A stretch of DNA of 57,430 nucleotides from Saprospiraceae bacterium (GTDB lineage Bacteria > Bacteroidota > Bacteroidia > Chitinophagales > Saprospiraceae). A model generated the notes under the pieces. The model ran no database searches, was not told where the DNA came from, and worked only from the letters and a program-made list of their open reading frames with translations. Location: positions 1 to 57,430 of the forward strand of contig JALHLK010000033.1 in the NCBI GenBank assembly GCA_022844565.1. Reading direction: 5' to 3'. Positions 17,814-28,300 of the stretch are shown here, piece after piece (position 1 is the first letter of the stretch; each line of letters begins with the position of its first letter). The position numbers were made by a program, and so were the translations under genes.

Positions 17814-19655
17814 TTAATGATCTACTACTTCTCCCTCTTTTGCAGGCTCTACTTGTGTTACAAACTCTCTTTCGTCTTTGTTGTAATCATAAGCCCATCT
17901 ATGTACTGTAGGTAGATTACCTGGCCAGTTACCATGAATAGGCTCTATAGGTGTAGTCCACTCTAATGTCGTCGCACCATAAGGATTTTGCGTGGTCATT
18001 TTCTTACCTTTCCAAATGCTGTAGAAGAAGTTAACTACAAAAATTAACTGACCGATGAATACTATGATTGCAGCTATTGTTATAAACTTATTCAATGTAT
18101 CAAAATGCTTGAACGCATCAAAAGTATCAAAAGAATAATATCTCCTCGGTACACCTGCCATTCCGATATAATGCATTGGCCAAAAAACGAGGTATGCACC
18201 TACCATAGTCAACCAAAAATGCACTTTACCTAATGTCTCATCCATAAATCTAGAATACATTTTAGGATACCAATGGTAAATTCCAGCAAACATACCAAAG
18301 AACGCTGCCACACCCATCACAATATGAAAGTGAGCAACTACAAAATAAGTATCGTGTAATTGAATATCGATTGCAGAGTTTCCTAAGAAAATACCTGTTA
18401 AACCTCCTGATATAAACATAGATATAAAACCAATAGCATACAACATTGCGGTATTCAATCGTATATTTCCACCGTAAAGCGTAGTAATCCAGTTAAACAC
18501 TTTAATTGCCGAGGGCACTGCAATGATCAACGTAAATACAACGAAGAAATTAGATATAAATGGATTTACTCCAGACATAAACATATGGTGAGCCCACACG
18601 ATAAATGATAAAAATGCAATTGCTAGAATTGATAATATCATCGCAGTATATCCAAATATTGGCTTCCTTGCATGAACTGAAAGTACTTCAGATACGATTC
18701 CCATTGCTGGCAATATAATAATGTAAACCTCAGGGTGACCCAAAAACCAAAATAAATGCTGATATAAAATAGCAGAACCACCAACTCTGTCTAAAGCCTG
18801 TCCACCAATAAAAATCTCATTCAAAAAGAAACTTGTTCCTAGACTTCGATCAAAAATCAACATAAAAAATCCTGAAGCTAAAACTGGGAATGATAAAACC
18901 CCAATAACAGCTGTAACAAAGAATGCCCAAATAGTTAACGGCATTCTGAAAAGTGACATACCCTTTGTTCTTAAATTTAAAACAGTTGTGATGTAATTGA
19001 TACCTCCAAGAAGTACAGATACTACAAATAATGTCAGACTCACTAACCACAATGTCATACCTGAACCTGACCCTTGTGAAGCCTGAGGCAATGCACTTAA
19101 TGGTGGGTAAGCAGTCCAACCTCCTGAGAACGGACCCGTACTAATAAATAAGGAGTAAAGCATAACCATACCAGCCATAAAAAAGAACCAGTAAGATAAC
19201 ATGTTTAAAAAAGGAGAAGCCATATCTCTTGCACCCAATTGTAATGGAATAAGTAAGTTACTAAAAGTACCACTTAAACCAGCCGTTAGTACAAAAAATA
19301 CCAATATCGTACCATGCATCGTAACGAGTGCATAATAAAATTCGGGAGATAACTTACCTACACCGTCTGTAACTTCTATCCATTTGCCCAAAAGCGGTTT
19401 TAACCAAGCCATACTTTCTTCTGGAAAGCCTAATTGCAAACGGAAAATAATAGACATAGCAGCTCCAACTACAGCCCAAAATATACCCGTAATCAAAAAT
19501 TGCCTTGCTATTACTTTATGATCCATCGAAAACACATAATGACCTAAGAACCCAGTTTGGTATTTGTCACCATGGTGGTGATCATGAAAATGATCGTTGA
19601 ATCCTTGCTCTTTTATGAGCACATCTTCTCTGGTTAATGTTTCAACACTTGCCAT
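17814..19655 (-). CDS. coxA: Cytochrome c oxidase subunit I
   Basis: The catalytic subunit that reduces O2 and pumps protons. The 613 residues form 12 or more membrane helices. The active-site segment GHPEVYIIILPAMGIVSE contains the CuB His307 and cross-linked Tyr311, with Glu309 of an A1-type D-channel. VWAHHMFMSG carries the other two CuB His, and LHDTYFVVAHFHIVMG carries the haem a3 and haem a ligands. The N-terminus has an unusual His-rich patch (HFHDHHHGDKY, near residues 22-32). It lies 10 bases after coxB. Confidence 0.97.
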   Translation of the reverse strand: MASVETLTREDVLIKEQGFNDHFHDHHHGDKYQTGFLGHYVFSMDHKVIARQFLITGIFWAVVGAAMSIIFRLQLGFPEESMAWLKPLLGKWIEVTDGVGKLSPEFYYALVTMHGTILVFFVLTAGLSGTFSNLLIPLQLGARDMASPFLNMLSYWFFFMAGMVMLYSLFISTGPFSGGWTAYPPLSALPQASQGSGSGMTLWLVSLTLFVVSVLLGGINYITTVLNLRTKGMSLFRMPLTIWAFFVTAVIGVLSFPVLASGFFMLIFDRSLGTSFFLNEIFIGGQALDRVGGSAILYQHLFWFLGHPEVYIIILPAMGIVSEVLSVHARKPIFGYTAMILSILAIAFLSFIVWAHHMFMSGVNPFISNFFVVFTLIIAVPSAIKVFNWITTLYGGNIRLNTAMLYAIGFISMFISGGLTGIFLGNSAIDIQLHDTYFVVAHFHIVMGVAAFFGMFAGIYHWYPKMYSRFMDETLGKVHFWLTMVGAYLVFWPMHYIGMAGVPRRYYSFDTFDAFKHFDTLNKFITIAAIIVFIGQLIFVVNFFYSIWKGKKMTTQNPYGATTLEWTTPIEPIHGNWPGNLPTVHRWAYDYNKDEREFVTQVEPAKEGEVVDH

Positions 19656-19665
19656 CTTTTTTTTT

Positions 19666-21189
19666 TTAACTTTTTGAAATAACCCTTAGTTCTGTTCTTC
19701 GATTCGTTGCTCTTCCTTCTTCTGTATCGTTTGTTTCTGCAGGTCTAGAATCACCATAACCTACTACTACCATTCTATCAGCACTTATACCTTTCTGAAC
19801 TAATCTATTCACCACAGATTGAGCTCTCTGTCTTGACAATTCTCTATTAGCAGCTGAATCTCCCACATTATCCGTATGGCCACTCACTTCTACTTTTACA
19901 TTGCTATACTTGTTTAACAATCCTGCCATGTGGTCTAACTCAAAGTAAGAATCAGATTCTAACCCCGCAGAACCAGTTTCATAATACACATTCTTAAACC
20001 TGATCGTTGTTGCTGTTGAAGCACTATCATTCACCGCATTTACAGCGTCGTAAACTAGTTTGTTTAACTCCGTGTTTCGCATTTTAATTTCAGAAGGTAA
20101 TAACCTTTTATCCTTGAGTGGATCTAGATCAGTCCCTCTAATATTTGTTAGATAAAATGGTTGCTTTTCAGCTATCCACGCCTTGTAAGTATCTCTGTCT
20201 ACGATTTCAATAACCCTTCTCATACTGTAATGACCCTTGCCACATAATTCAGCACAAGCTAGCTCATATTCAAAAGCTTCCCATCTTTTCGGGCCCTCAG
20301 GATCCTTTGGATCATATGGCTCATTCCACTCAGGATATTTACTCAATTCTTTACGCATTTGCTGCGTAGTTTTAGTAGGTTTAAAGCTAAAATAAGTAGG
20401 TAAACCTGGTACAGCATCCATTTTAACTCTGAAATGAGGTAAGTAAAAGTTATGCAAAACATCTTTAGACGTTATAGCTACTCTTACCATCGTATCTACT
20501 GGTAATACAATTTTGTCCGAACCACCCAACAAGATGTCATCTTGACTAAGCGTGTCAGTAAAATCAATACCTAAGGAATTTGAAGCCAAGTCAATTAACC
20601 TGAAGTCCTTATTTCCTACCCTTCCATCTTTACCACCATATCTTACATCCCAAGCAAATTGATATCCAGTAGCTTCTATTTCAACATAATTTTCCGTTGG
20701 GTCCAAATCTGTCATTACATTATTCCAAACTACTAAACCCTTTGCTACTAAGAATGCCATAGCTACTGCAGGAATCGCTGTCCAAATCAGCTCTAATTTT
20801 GTATCATGAGCTAAGAAAATTGGCTTATTTCCTTTGGCTTGACGGTACTTATAAGAATACCAAAAAGTAAGAATATGCGTTATTATAAATACAATTCCCG
20901 TAAGAATCAATGTAATATTAAACATACTATCAATCTCCGATCCGTGTTCAGAAGAAGATGCCCAAGGCCCATATCCTAACATTGAATCTTTGTAGTAATA
21001 AGCAGAAAATACGGTGCCTAATAAGAATACTATCATAAACACCATCATCCAAAAAGCTGTATTGTTGTTGCGCTGCATTGCAACTTCTTCCTCTCCCCTT
21101 ATCTTCGCTGCAACTTGAGAAATCTTACTAACTTGAAGCAAGATTACTATGATTAGCGTAAAAATTAATAAACCTATTAAATAATTCAT
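19666..21189 (-). CDS. coxB: Cytochrome c oxidase subunit II fused to an OmpA-like domain
   Basis: Subunit II takes electrons from cytochrome c through its CuA centre. The 507 residues have an extra N-terminal helix (3-20), further helices near 47-65, 88-110 and 132-150, and a periplasmic cupredoxin domain. CuA ligands are intact: Cys312, Cys316, His320 and Met323 in CAELCGKGHYSM. A linker (about 340-392) leads to a complete OmpA-like domain (about 396-505) with SGHTDNVGD, SRQRAQSV and the C-terminal NRRTELRV. Asp440 and Arg455 are 15 apart, as are the peptidoglycan-binding Asp271 and Arg286 of Acinetobacter OmpA. This fusion suggests the oxidase is anchored to the cell wall. Gaps: 45 bases after actF, 10 before coxA. 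Confidence 0.95.
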   Translation of the reverse strand: MNYLIGLLIFTLIIVILLQVSKISQVAAKIRGEEEVAMQRNNNTAFWMMVFMIVFLLGTVFSAYYYKDSMLGYGPWASSSEHGSEIDSMFNITLILTGIVFIITHILTFWYSYKYRQAKGNKPIFLAHDTKLELIWTAIPAVAMAFLVAKGLVVWNNVMTDLDPTENYVEIEATGYQFAWDVRYGGKDGRVGNKDFRLIDLASNSLGIDFTDTLSQDDILLGGSDKIVLPVDTMVRVAITSKDVLHNFYLPHFRVKMDAVPGLPTYFSFKPTKTTQQMRKELSKYPEWNEPYDPKDPEGPKRWEAFEYELACAELCGKGHYSMRRVIEIVDRDTYKAWIAEKQPFYLTNIRGTDLDPLKDKRLLPSEIKMRNTELNKLVYDAVNAVNDSASTATTIRFKNVYYETGSAGLESDSYFELDHMAGLLNKYSNVKVEVSGHTDNVGDSAANRELSRQRAQSVVNRLVQKGISADRMVVVGYGDSRPAETNDTEEGRATNRRTELRVISKS

Positions 21190-21234
21190 TTTAACTTATT
21201 ATCTTTTATTATAACAATTATTTCCTACCTATGT

Positions 21235-22518
21235 TTACACATGGTGGTGTAAACTTTCCTCTAAATATGGATCATTTTTAGGCGTTAAGGCATGCTTACC
21301 TAATGCGTTGAAAACGATCAAGCAAAAGAATCCTAGAAAACCTAACATGGTGCCCAATTCCAATAAACCTGGAAAGGTAAATCCACTAACTATACTGGAA
21401 ACATGTTCTGCAGCATGAGCATGATCATGAGATGCGTCAGCAGCACCATGATCCGCATGTCCTAATGCTTCATGCGCAGTATGTAAAACTCCTGGCTTAA
21501 TCATTAAGAAGAAATCTACCCAATGGAAAATGAAAACTACTATAGCAACAAAAGAAAGCGTTCCCACCTTTCTTTTTGTATCATTTCTTAATAGGACAAT
21601 AAAAGGCAAAACAAAGTTTACAGCAATATTTGCAAAAAATAGAACTGGATAGTTATCATATCTTTCTTTGAAATAGATGGTTTCTTCTCCAACGTTTGCA
21701 TACCAAATCAACATAAACTGAGAAAACCACAAGTAAGTCCAAAATACAGAAAAAGCAAATAATAACTTACCCATATCATGAATATGATGTTGATTGAGGT
21801 TTTGGTAATATCCGTTACTTCTCAAATATAGCAATGTCAAAATTATAAAACACACTACTGAAACAAACCAAGAAGCCAAAGTATACCATGCGAACATAGT
21901 ACTATACCAATGTGCATCGATACTCATTATCCATTGCCATATTAATATAACACTAGTAAAACCTATTACTGGTAATAAGATTGCAGCCCAATATCTTTGT
22001 TTTGAATTAAGTGAAAAAGTACTATCAAAACCCGCAGAATCTTCAGCGACTGATAAAGATTTGATCTTATTGATTAAAAATACATATGCCCCACCAAATA
22101 CTACCGTAAGAATCATAAACATATTACTATTTAAAAATCCAGATTTTCCTAACAAAATAGGATCTTCCGCTACAGCTTTGGCATCGGTCCAATGATATAA
22201 ATGATGTAGATGTAAATAATTTCCAATGCCTATTATTGCAATAAGCCCCAATCCATAGGGTAAAAAAGCTGTTACTGCTTCAAAAACTCTTTTGAATGCC
22301 ACATACCAACCTCCATAAGCCAATAAAGCTGCGGCAATAAAAAATGAAGCCATTATTGCCATCCCTGTAAAAAATACGGAGTTGTGCAACATATTGGACC
22401 AAAATCTACTGTGCAATGCATCATCAGTCATAAAAGTTATACCTAGACATAAGACACCTATTCCTATCATGACTAGAAATACTGTTCGAAGACCTGATGA
22501 TAAATTAAATATATTCAT
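21235..22518 (-). CDS. actF: Alternative complex III subunit ActF
   Basis: A polytopic inner-membrane subunit of alternative complex III, which oxidises quinol and reduces cytochrome c or passes electrons directly to the oxidase. The 427 residues form about ten helices, with typical segments such as ILIWQWIMSIDAHWYSTMFAWY and FSQFMLIWYANVGEET (quoted in part). A His-rich stretch (HADHGAADASHDHAHAAEH) lies before the last helix. ActF is a paralogue of ActC and is not known to hold haem. It is the last act gene, 26 bases after actE and 45 before coxB. Confidence 0.92.
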   Translation of the reverse strand: MNIFNLSSGLRTVFLVMIGIGVLCLGITFMTDDALHSRFWSNMLHNSVFFTGMAIMASFFIAAALLAYGGWYVAFKRVFEAVTAFLPYGLGLIAIIGIGNYLHLHHLYHWTDAKAVAEDPILLGKSGFLNSNMFMILTVVFGGAYVFLINKIKSLSVAEDSAGFDSTFSLNSKQRYWAAILLPVIGFTSVILIWQWIMSIDAHWYSTMFAWYTLASWFVSVVCFIILTLLYLRSNGYYQNLNQHHIHDMGKLLFAFSVFWTYLWFSQFMLIWYANVGEETIYFKERYDNYPVLFFANIAVNFVLPFIVLLRNDTKRKVGTLSFVAIVVFIFHWVDFFLMIKPGVLHTAHEALGHADHGAADASHDHAHAAEHVSSIVSGFTFPGLLELGTMLGFLGFFCLIVFNALGKHALTPKNDPYLEESLHHHV

Positions 22519-22544
22519 AGCTAAATGCTTTATAAAATTTACAA

Positions 22545-23348
22545 TTATTGATTTTCTTTGGTAGTTACTGCAGATATCGCCTTTTCACTTTCTGCTTTTG
22601 CTTTTAATACTTCAGCAGGTATTTCCACTGTTCTAAAAGTATTTTCCTTTTCGGAATAAACTAAATTTTTTGATCCAGCTTGTAGTGACCTAATGTAATG
22701 AATTACTTGCCACCTTTCTTCATAAGAAAGCTTATCTTTATAATTTCCCATTAAGTTTCTACCATGAAAAATTGCATGATAATATCTACCATTTGTAGCT
22801 TGTACATGCTCATCTAATAGAAAATTAGCTGGTTGAACGGGATATTTACCTCCATCTCTAACTAAATAACCTGCACCATCTGCCTTTTCACCATGACAAA
22901 TACCACAAAATATGTCATACAACTCTTTTCCTTTAGCCAAACCTGCTGTCGTAATAGGGTATGGATTATTTATGATTTCTGCCATTGCTCTCAATCTATC
23001 TTCTTCTGTATTTGCATAATAATAAGGAACAGACCCATTCACTGGAATAGATATACCTTGGTGAGAAGACATCCCTTTATTTGCCATTGCTAGTGCATCC
23101 GTAGCTTGACTTCTCGGTCTAGAACCATTTACCGGCATTCTTGGAGAAGACATTTTATGTTTTTCGCTTTCAGTGCCCCATGTGTTTTGGTAGTAATAGC
23201 TGTATAAATTAGCTTCAAAAGCTACCCCATGAGCCATATCAGGTATGTATTCACTTCCTGTTGAATTCTTACCAGCCTGTTGACAGGCAGATAAAGAAAT
23301 TATTAAACCAATAATTAAAGGAAATACTATTTGATTATATTTTTTCAT
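22545..23348 (-). CDS. actE: Alternative complex III mono-haem cytochrome c, ActE
   Basis: A lipoprotein (lipobox LSAC, Cys22) with one c-type haem site, FCGICHGEKADG, in the second half of the 267 residues. It presumably takes electrons from the ActB/ActA core and hands them to the soluble carrier or the oxidase. The axial Met is likely in the segment GRNLMGNYKDKLSYEERW, typical of class I cytochromes c. The order after actD matches known act clusters. It lies 23 bases after actD. Confidence 0.92.
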   Translation of the reverse strand: MKKYNQIVFPLIIGLIISLSACQQAGKNSTGSEYIPDMAHGVAFEANLYSYYYQNTWGTESEKHKMSSPRMPVNGSRPRSQATDALAMANKGMSSHQGISIPVNGSVPYYYANTEEDRLRAMAEIINNPYPITTAGLAKGKELYDIFCGICHGEKADGAGYLVRDGGKYPVQPANFLLDEHVQATNGRYYHAIFHGRNLMGNYKDKLSYEERWQVIHYIRSLQAGSKNLVYSEKENTFRTVEIPAEVLKAKAESEKAISAVTTKENQ

Positions 23349-23371
23349 TTAGTCTTTTTTTTAAACTCTTA

Positions 23372-23896
23372 CTAAATTATCTTATGACTTACTTCCGAAG
23401 CACCAGATGATTTAAAAAATGCTTCCGCTGCACTTTCACTCACTTCAGCCTTGTTAAAGGCAATACAAAACTTATCATCTGTAATTCTATCATCAAGATA
23501 AGCATTTGTAACACCAGGACCTAGCCCACATACAATGTAAAATGAAACAACCATACCTATTGCTGCAAATAAAACTGTCATTTCAAACACAATTGGAATA
23601 AAAGCAGGTACAGACCAATATGGCTTACCTCCAAAAATTATAGGCCAATCCTTTGTAAATACCCAAGACATACCAAGAAATGCTGTCAAAAAACCAATCA
23701 TACCGTACACAAAACCTGCAATATGTAATCTAGATTCTTCTAAACCTAAAAGTGGATCTAAACCATGAACTGGAAATGGAGAATATACATCCATTATGTC
23801 GAGATGTGATTCATTAGCCTTTTTTACCGCTTTAAGTAAATCTTGCTCATCGTCGTACAACCCATAAATTATTTCTTTGTGTGATGCTACTGCCAT
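23372..23896 (-). CDS. actD: Alternative complex III subunit ActD (DUF3341)
   Basis: A 174-residue membrane subunit with two central helices (about 60-80 and 97-120). Recognisable DUF3341 segments are IYGLYDDEQDLLKAVK at the start and MDVYSPFPVHGLD. In structures of alternative complex III this small subunit packs against ActC/ActF. No cofactor motif is seen. It lies 35 bases after actC. Confidence 0.92.
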   Translation of the reverse strand: MAVASHKEIIYGLYDDEQDLLKAVKKANESHLDIMDVYSPFPVHGLDPLLGLEESRLHIAGFVYGMIGFLTAFLGMSWVFTKDWPIIFGGKPYWSVPAFIPIVFEMTVLFAAIGMVVSFYIVCGLGPGVTNAYLDDRITDDKFCIAFNKAEVSESAAEAFFKSSGASEVSHKII

Positions 23897-23931
23897 CTTT
23901 ATACTATTTTCTTTACTTACAAATTTATAAA

Positions 23932-25356
23932 TTAATGTGAAGCTTCTACTTCTTCGTGCTTACCACCATGATCGTGATGATGAATAGCATTCTTGCCTAC
24001 ATATTGATCACCAGATGTTTTTAATATTGATTTAATTTCAGCTACTGCTACTACTGGAGCAACTCTACTGAATATTAAATAACATGTAAAGAACAGTCCA
24101 ATAGATCCTATGAAAATACCTATTTCTACCCAAGAAGGTGAATAATAACTCCAAGATGAAGGTATATAGTCTCTTGCCAATGTAGTCGCAATGATAACAA
24201 ATCTCTCAAACCACATTCCAATATTAATTACAATTGATAAAAAGAATGTTAATTTTAGATTTCGTCTCCAAGATTTTTTCCAATACAATTGGGGAGACAA
24301 AACATTACAAAACATCATTCCGAAATATGACCACCAATATGGACCAAATACTCTATTGAAAAATGCATATTGCTCATAAACATATCCAGAATACCATGCA
24401 ATAAATAATTCTGTAATATAAGCTACCCCTACTATTGTTCCTGTCAATAGGATTACTTTGTTCATAGATTCGATATGCTCTATTGTGATATAATCTTCTA
24501 GTTTAAGCAATTTCCTAGTTACGAGCATCAATGTTTGCACCATAGCAAAACCAGAGAAAATCGCTCCAGCTACGAAATAAGGAGGAAAGATGGTGGTGTG
24601 CCAACCTGGAATGATTGAAGTAGCAAAGTCAAAAGATACGATCGTGTGAACTGAAAGAACTAATGGAGTAGATAAACCTGCTAAGATAAGGGATAAAGAC
24701 TCCCATCTTTGCCAATGTTTTGCCGAGCCTGTCCATCCAAATGATAAGAAATTATATATCTTTTTTCTGAGACCTTTAGCTCTGTCTCTCACTGTAGCAA
24801 AATCGGGTACCAGACCTGTGTACCAAAATAATAAAGATACTGTGAAATAAGTACTAATCGCAAAAACGTCCCATAAAAGTGGTGAATTAAAGTTTGGCCA
24901 AAGAGGACCTCTTGTATTCACGTATGGGAAAATGAAGAAAGCCATCCAAATTCTACCCATGTGAATTAGAGGAAACTGCCCCGCACAAATTACCGCAAAT
25001 ATGGTCATGGCCTCAGCCGCTCGGTTTACCCCTGTTCTCCATTTTTGTCTGAAGATTAATAAGATAGCTGAGATAAGCGTACCCGCGTGACCAATACCAA
25101 CCCACCAAACGAAGTTGGTAATATCCCAACCCCATCCAATTGTTCTGTTTAAGTTCCAAGTACCTGTACCCATATAGATCGTCCATCCCACTGTGAATAC
25201 AAATACCCCTAGTAATGTAGCTGAGATGATAAACCCTATTACCCATGCTAACGGTGGCGTCTTTTCAGTAGGTGAAATTAGATCTTCCGTGATCTGATGA
25301 TAAGTCTTATGCCCTGTTACTAAGACATGTCTCATTGGACTTACTGGTGCACTCAT
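23932..25356 (-). CDS. actC: Alternative complex III quinol-oxidising subunit ActC (NrfD-like)
   Basis: A polytopic membrane protein of the NrfD/PsrC family that binds and oxidises menaquinol and passes electrons to the Fe-S domain of ActB. The 474 residues form about ten helices. Typical segments are TNFVWWVGIGHAGTLISA, HMGRIWMAFFIFPY and FDFATSIIPGWHTTIFPPY (each part of a longer conserved stretch). The C-terminus is His-rich (HHHDHGGKHEE). It lies 40 bases after actB. Confidence 0.94.
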   Translation of the reverse strand: MSAPVSPMRHVLVTGHKTYHQITEDLISPTEKTPPLAWVIGFIISATLLGVFVFTVGWTIYMGTGTWNLNRTIGWGWDITNFVWWVGIGHAGTLISAILLIFRQKWRTGVNRAAEAMTIFAVICAGQFPLIHMGRIWMAFFIFPYVNTRGPLWPNFNSPLLWDVFAISTYFTVSLLFWYTGLVPDFATVRDRAKGLRKKIYNFLSFGWTGSAKHWQRWESLSLILAGLSTPLVLSVHTIVSFDFATSIIPGWHTTIFPPYFVAGAIFSGFAMVQTLMLVTRKLLKLEDYITIEHIESMNKVILLTGTIVGVAYITELFIAWYSGYVYEQYAFFNRVFGPYWWSYFGMMFCNVLSPQLYWKKSWRRNLKLTFFLSIVINIGMWFERFVIIATTLARDYIPSSWSYYSPSWVEIGIFIGSIGLFFTCYLIFSRVAPVVAVAEIKSILKTSGDQYVGKNAIHHHDHGGKHEEVEASH

Positions 25357-25396
25357 TTATTTATCTTTTTCTTCTTTCTCAAAAATATTTTAACAA

Positions 25397-28300
25397 TTAA
25401 GCATCTAAGCTTTTATCTCTATTATTTACCTTCATTGTATAGTTCACTGAAGATCTAACGTTGATTTCTTCGAGAGATATAAAGTTTAATGGTAGTTCTA
25501 GTTTCGCATGCAATGCTCCTTCTTTATTATTAGAGTCTCCAAAAGTAATCGCTCCAGTTGGACAAGAAGTTTGGCATGCCGTTTTTACATCTGAATCTCT
25601 AAGAACTCTCTGCTCTTTTTTGGCTGTTAATTTTCCTTCTTGTATTCTCTGTACACAGAAACTACATTTTTCGATAACTCCTTTTGATCTTACTGTGACA
25701 TCTGGATTTAATACCATTCTTGTCAAATTTTCAGCTCCGAAAGTAAGTTCTTCACCAAATTTCTTATATTGGTTAGCTGGAAAACTATCAGCGGTAGTAT
25801 AGTCAAACCAATTGAATCTTCTTACTTTGTAAGGACAGTTATTTGCACAATATCTTGTACCAATACATCTGTTGTATGTCATTTGGTTTAATCCTTCAGA
25901 AGAGTGGTTAGTGGCATTCACTGGACAAACATTCTCGCATGGTGCATTATCACAATGTTGACACATCATAGGTTGATACACCGTATTTGGATTTTCTACA
26001 TCACCATAATAATATCTGTCTATTCTCAACCAAGTCATCTCGTGATGTCTTGAAACTTCTTTCTTACCTACGATCGGTACATTGTTTTCTGACATACAAG
26101 CTACAGTACAAGCACCACATCCAATACAAGCATTAAGATCGATGTGCATTCCCCAGTGATGACCATTGTTGTATAAATCATCATGTCCACCATATATCTG
26201 TTTGCTATTCAGGTATTGTGCATGCTTCCTTTTCTTGTCTAACTCTGCCGCATTGGCTTTTATGTCAGCAAGATTAGATGTATACATTACAGACCTATCC
26301 GTCAATGAACCCTGAAATCCTTTGATTCCAGTAAAATAATCAAAGAATACTGTTGCCGCTTCATCAGCGTTGATCATTTGTCCAGTATCATTGTCTTTAC
26401 CTTTTACACCGTAAGTATGATGGTACTGTACACAAGAAAACTCTTCTTCTTTACCAATTTTGTTAGATACTTGCACTTTAGAACTGAAGTTTTGTGCGTA
26501 TCCATTATTATCCGTCAAAAAAGGAATCAAACTGATACCTAAACCTGTACCGCAAGCTCCAGCTTCTGTTCTACCATAACCTAGATTAATGCTCACAGTT
26601 CCAGGCATTTGACCAAATTGTTGAATAACAGGTACTGTAAACTCTTTTCCATTAATGGTAAGTTTAGCCAAGTCTCCATCTTTCAATCCATTAAGGCCTA
26701 CCATGCTTGAGTCACCGTCAAAATTCACAGGTACTGCAAGATAATTACCCCAAGATGTTCTATCTATTGGATTTGGCATTTCTTGTAACCAAGGGTTGGT
26801 AGCATATTGTCCGTTGCCTAGGCTTATAGACTCTTTGAAGCTAATTTCCAACGGGGCATTTGATACCTTTGTTACAGCGCTGAAATCAATAGTGCCGCCA
26901 CCAAAAGATGCTGCTGCACCTCCAATTGTAGACATAACACCTAGCTGTAAAGCATTATCCCAAAATGCATCAACAGTAGCAAAATCAGTCTGCGCTTTAA
27001 ATGCTGTCTCTGCCCATGTAGCCTTTATATATTCAAAAATATCTGTAGACGGACTTTCTGACCAAGTCAAATAAGATGATTCTACTTGTCTACTATTAAA
27101 TAATGGTGCTATTGTAGGTTGTACTAAACTCAAAGTAGTTGATGTAGGCTGTGCATCACCCCAGCTTTCTAAGAAGTGAGGTTTTGTGGCTATGAAATCA
27201 CAAAGTATATTAGTTTCATCTTTTGAAAGCCCAAAAGCTACTTTTGTCTTAACTTTTTTCAAAGCTTCTGCAAATTGTAAACCTTTTGCATGGCTATATA
27301 CTGGATTAGCACCATCTATAATCAATACATCTACAGCACCAGATTTCATCTCATTTAATAATGCATCAAAATCTTTTTCACTGCCTTGCTTGGTTAATAT
27401 TGCATTTGATGTGTCGATTGTAGTACCATAGTTACCTAGTGTATTATTGATCGCATTGACCATTTGTTGTTCAGCTGGAATATTAGATCCAGAAACAACA
27501 ATAGATTTTCCGGAAGCATTCTTTAATTGGCTTGCAACTTTTGCTAAAGATGCTTTTGCTTTATCATTGAGACCAGTGACAGGAGCTCCTCCACCTACTA
27601 TCAAGTTATATAAATGACCTACTGCTACACCTTGCTCAGAAGGTTTTACAAGTATTCTATTATCAGCATTTGAGCCTGATAATGACATTCCTGCCTCAAC
27701 TTGTATATGTCTAGACATTTTTGCCTTACTAAGGTCTGTGATTTTACGCATTTGAGCGTAATCAGAAGCAAATTTGGTGGGCATAACCCATGTACCTAAA
27801 AAGTCCGCGTCAAAACTTACAATTACCTCAGCTTTATCAAAATGATATGAAGGAATCATTCTTGAGCCAAAGTCTGCCAAATTCGCATCCAAAATTCCTG
27901 AGTAATTTGAATGATCTACATTTACTACTTTAGCAGAAGGATATTTTGCAATGAACTCAGCTTGTGCTTTCTTAGCTGTTGGGCTAGTATTACTGATTTG
28001 TAAGATTCTGATACCTGATGCAGTGGCAAGAGCTGATTTTACTTTAGTGTCAAGATCTTTCCAAGTCGTAAGACTTAAATTACCAGCTTCAGATTTTTGT
28101 GGACCCGTAAGTCTATTCGTATCATACAAACTAATAACTGACGCTTGGACTCTTGCCGAGGTAGTACCCCAACCCGAAGGAGCTAAATCATTACCTTCTA
28201 TCTTGATTGGTCTTCCATCTCTAGTTTTTACTAAAATTGATGCAAATTCACCTCCATCGATATAAGAAGAAGCATAATAATTGGCAATCCCAGGTACAAT

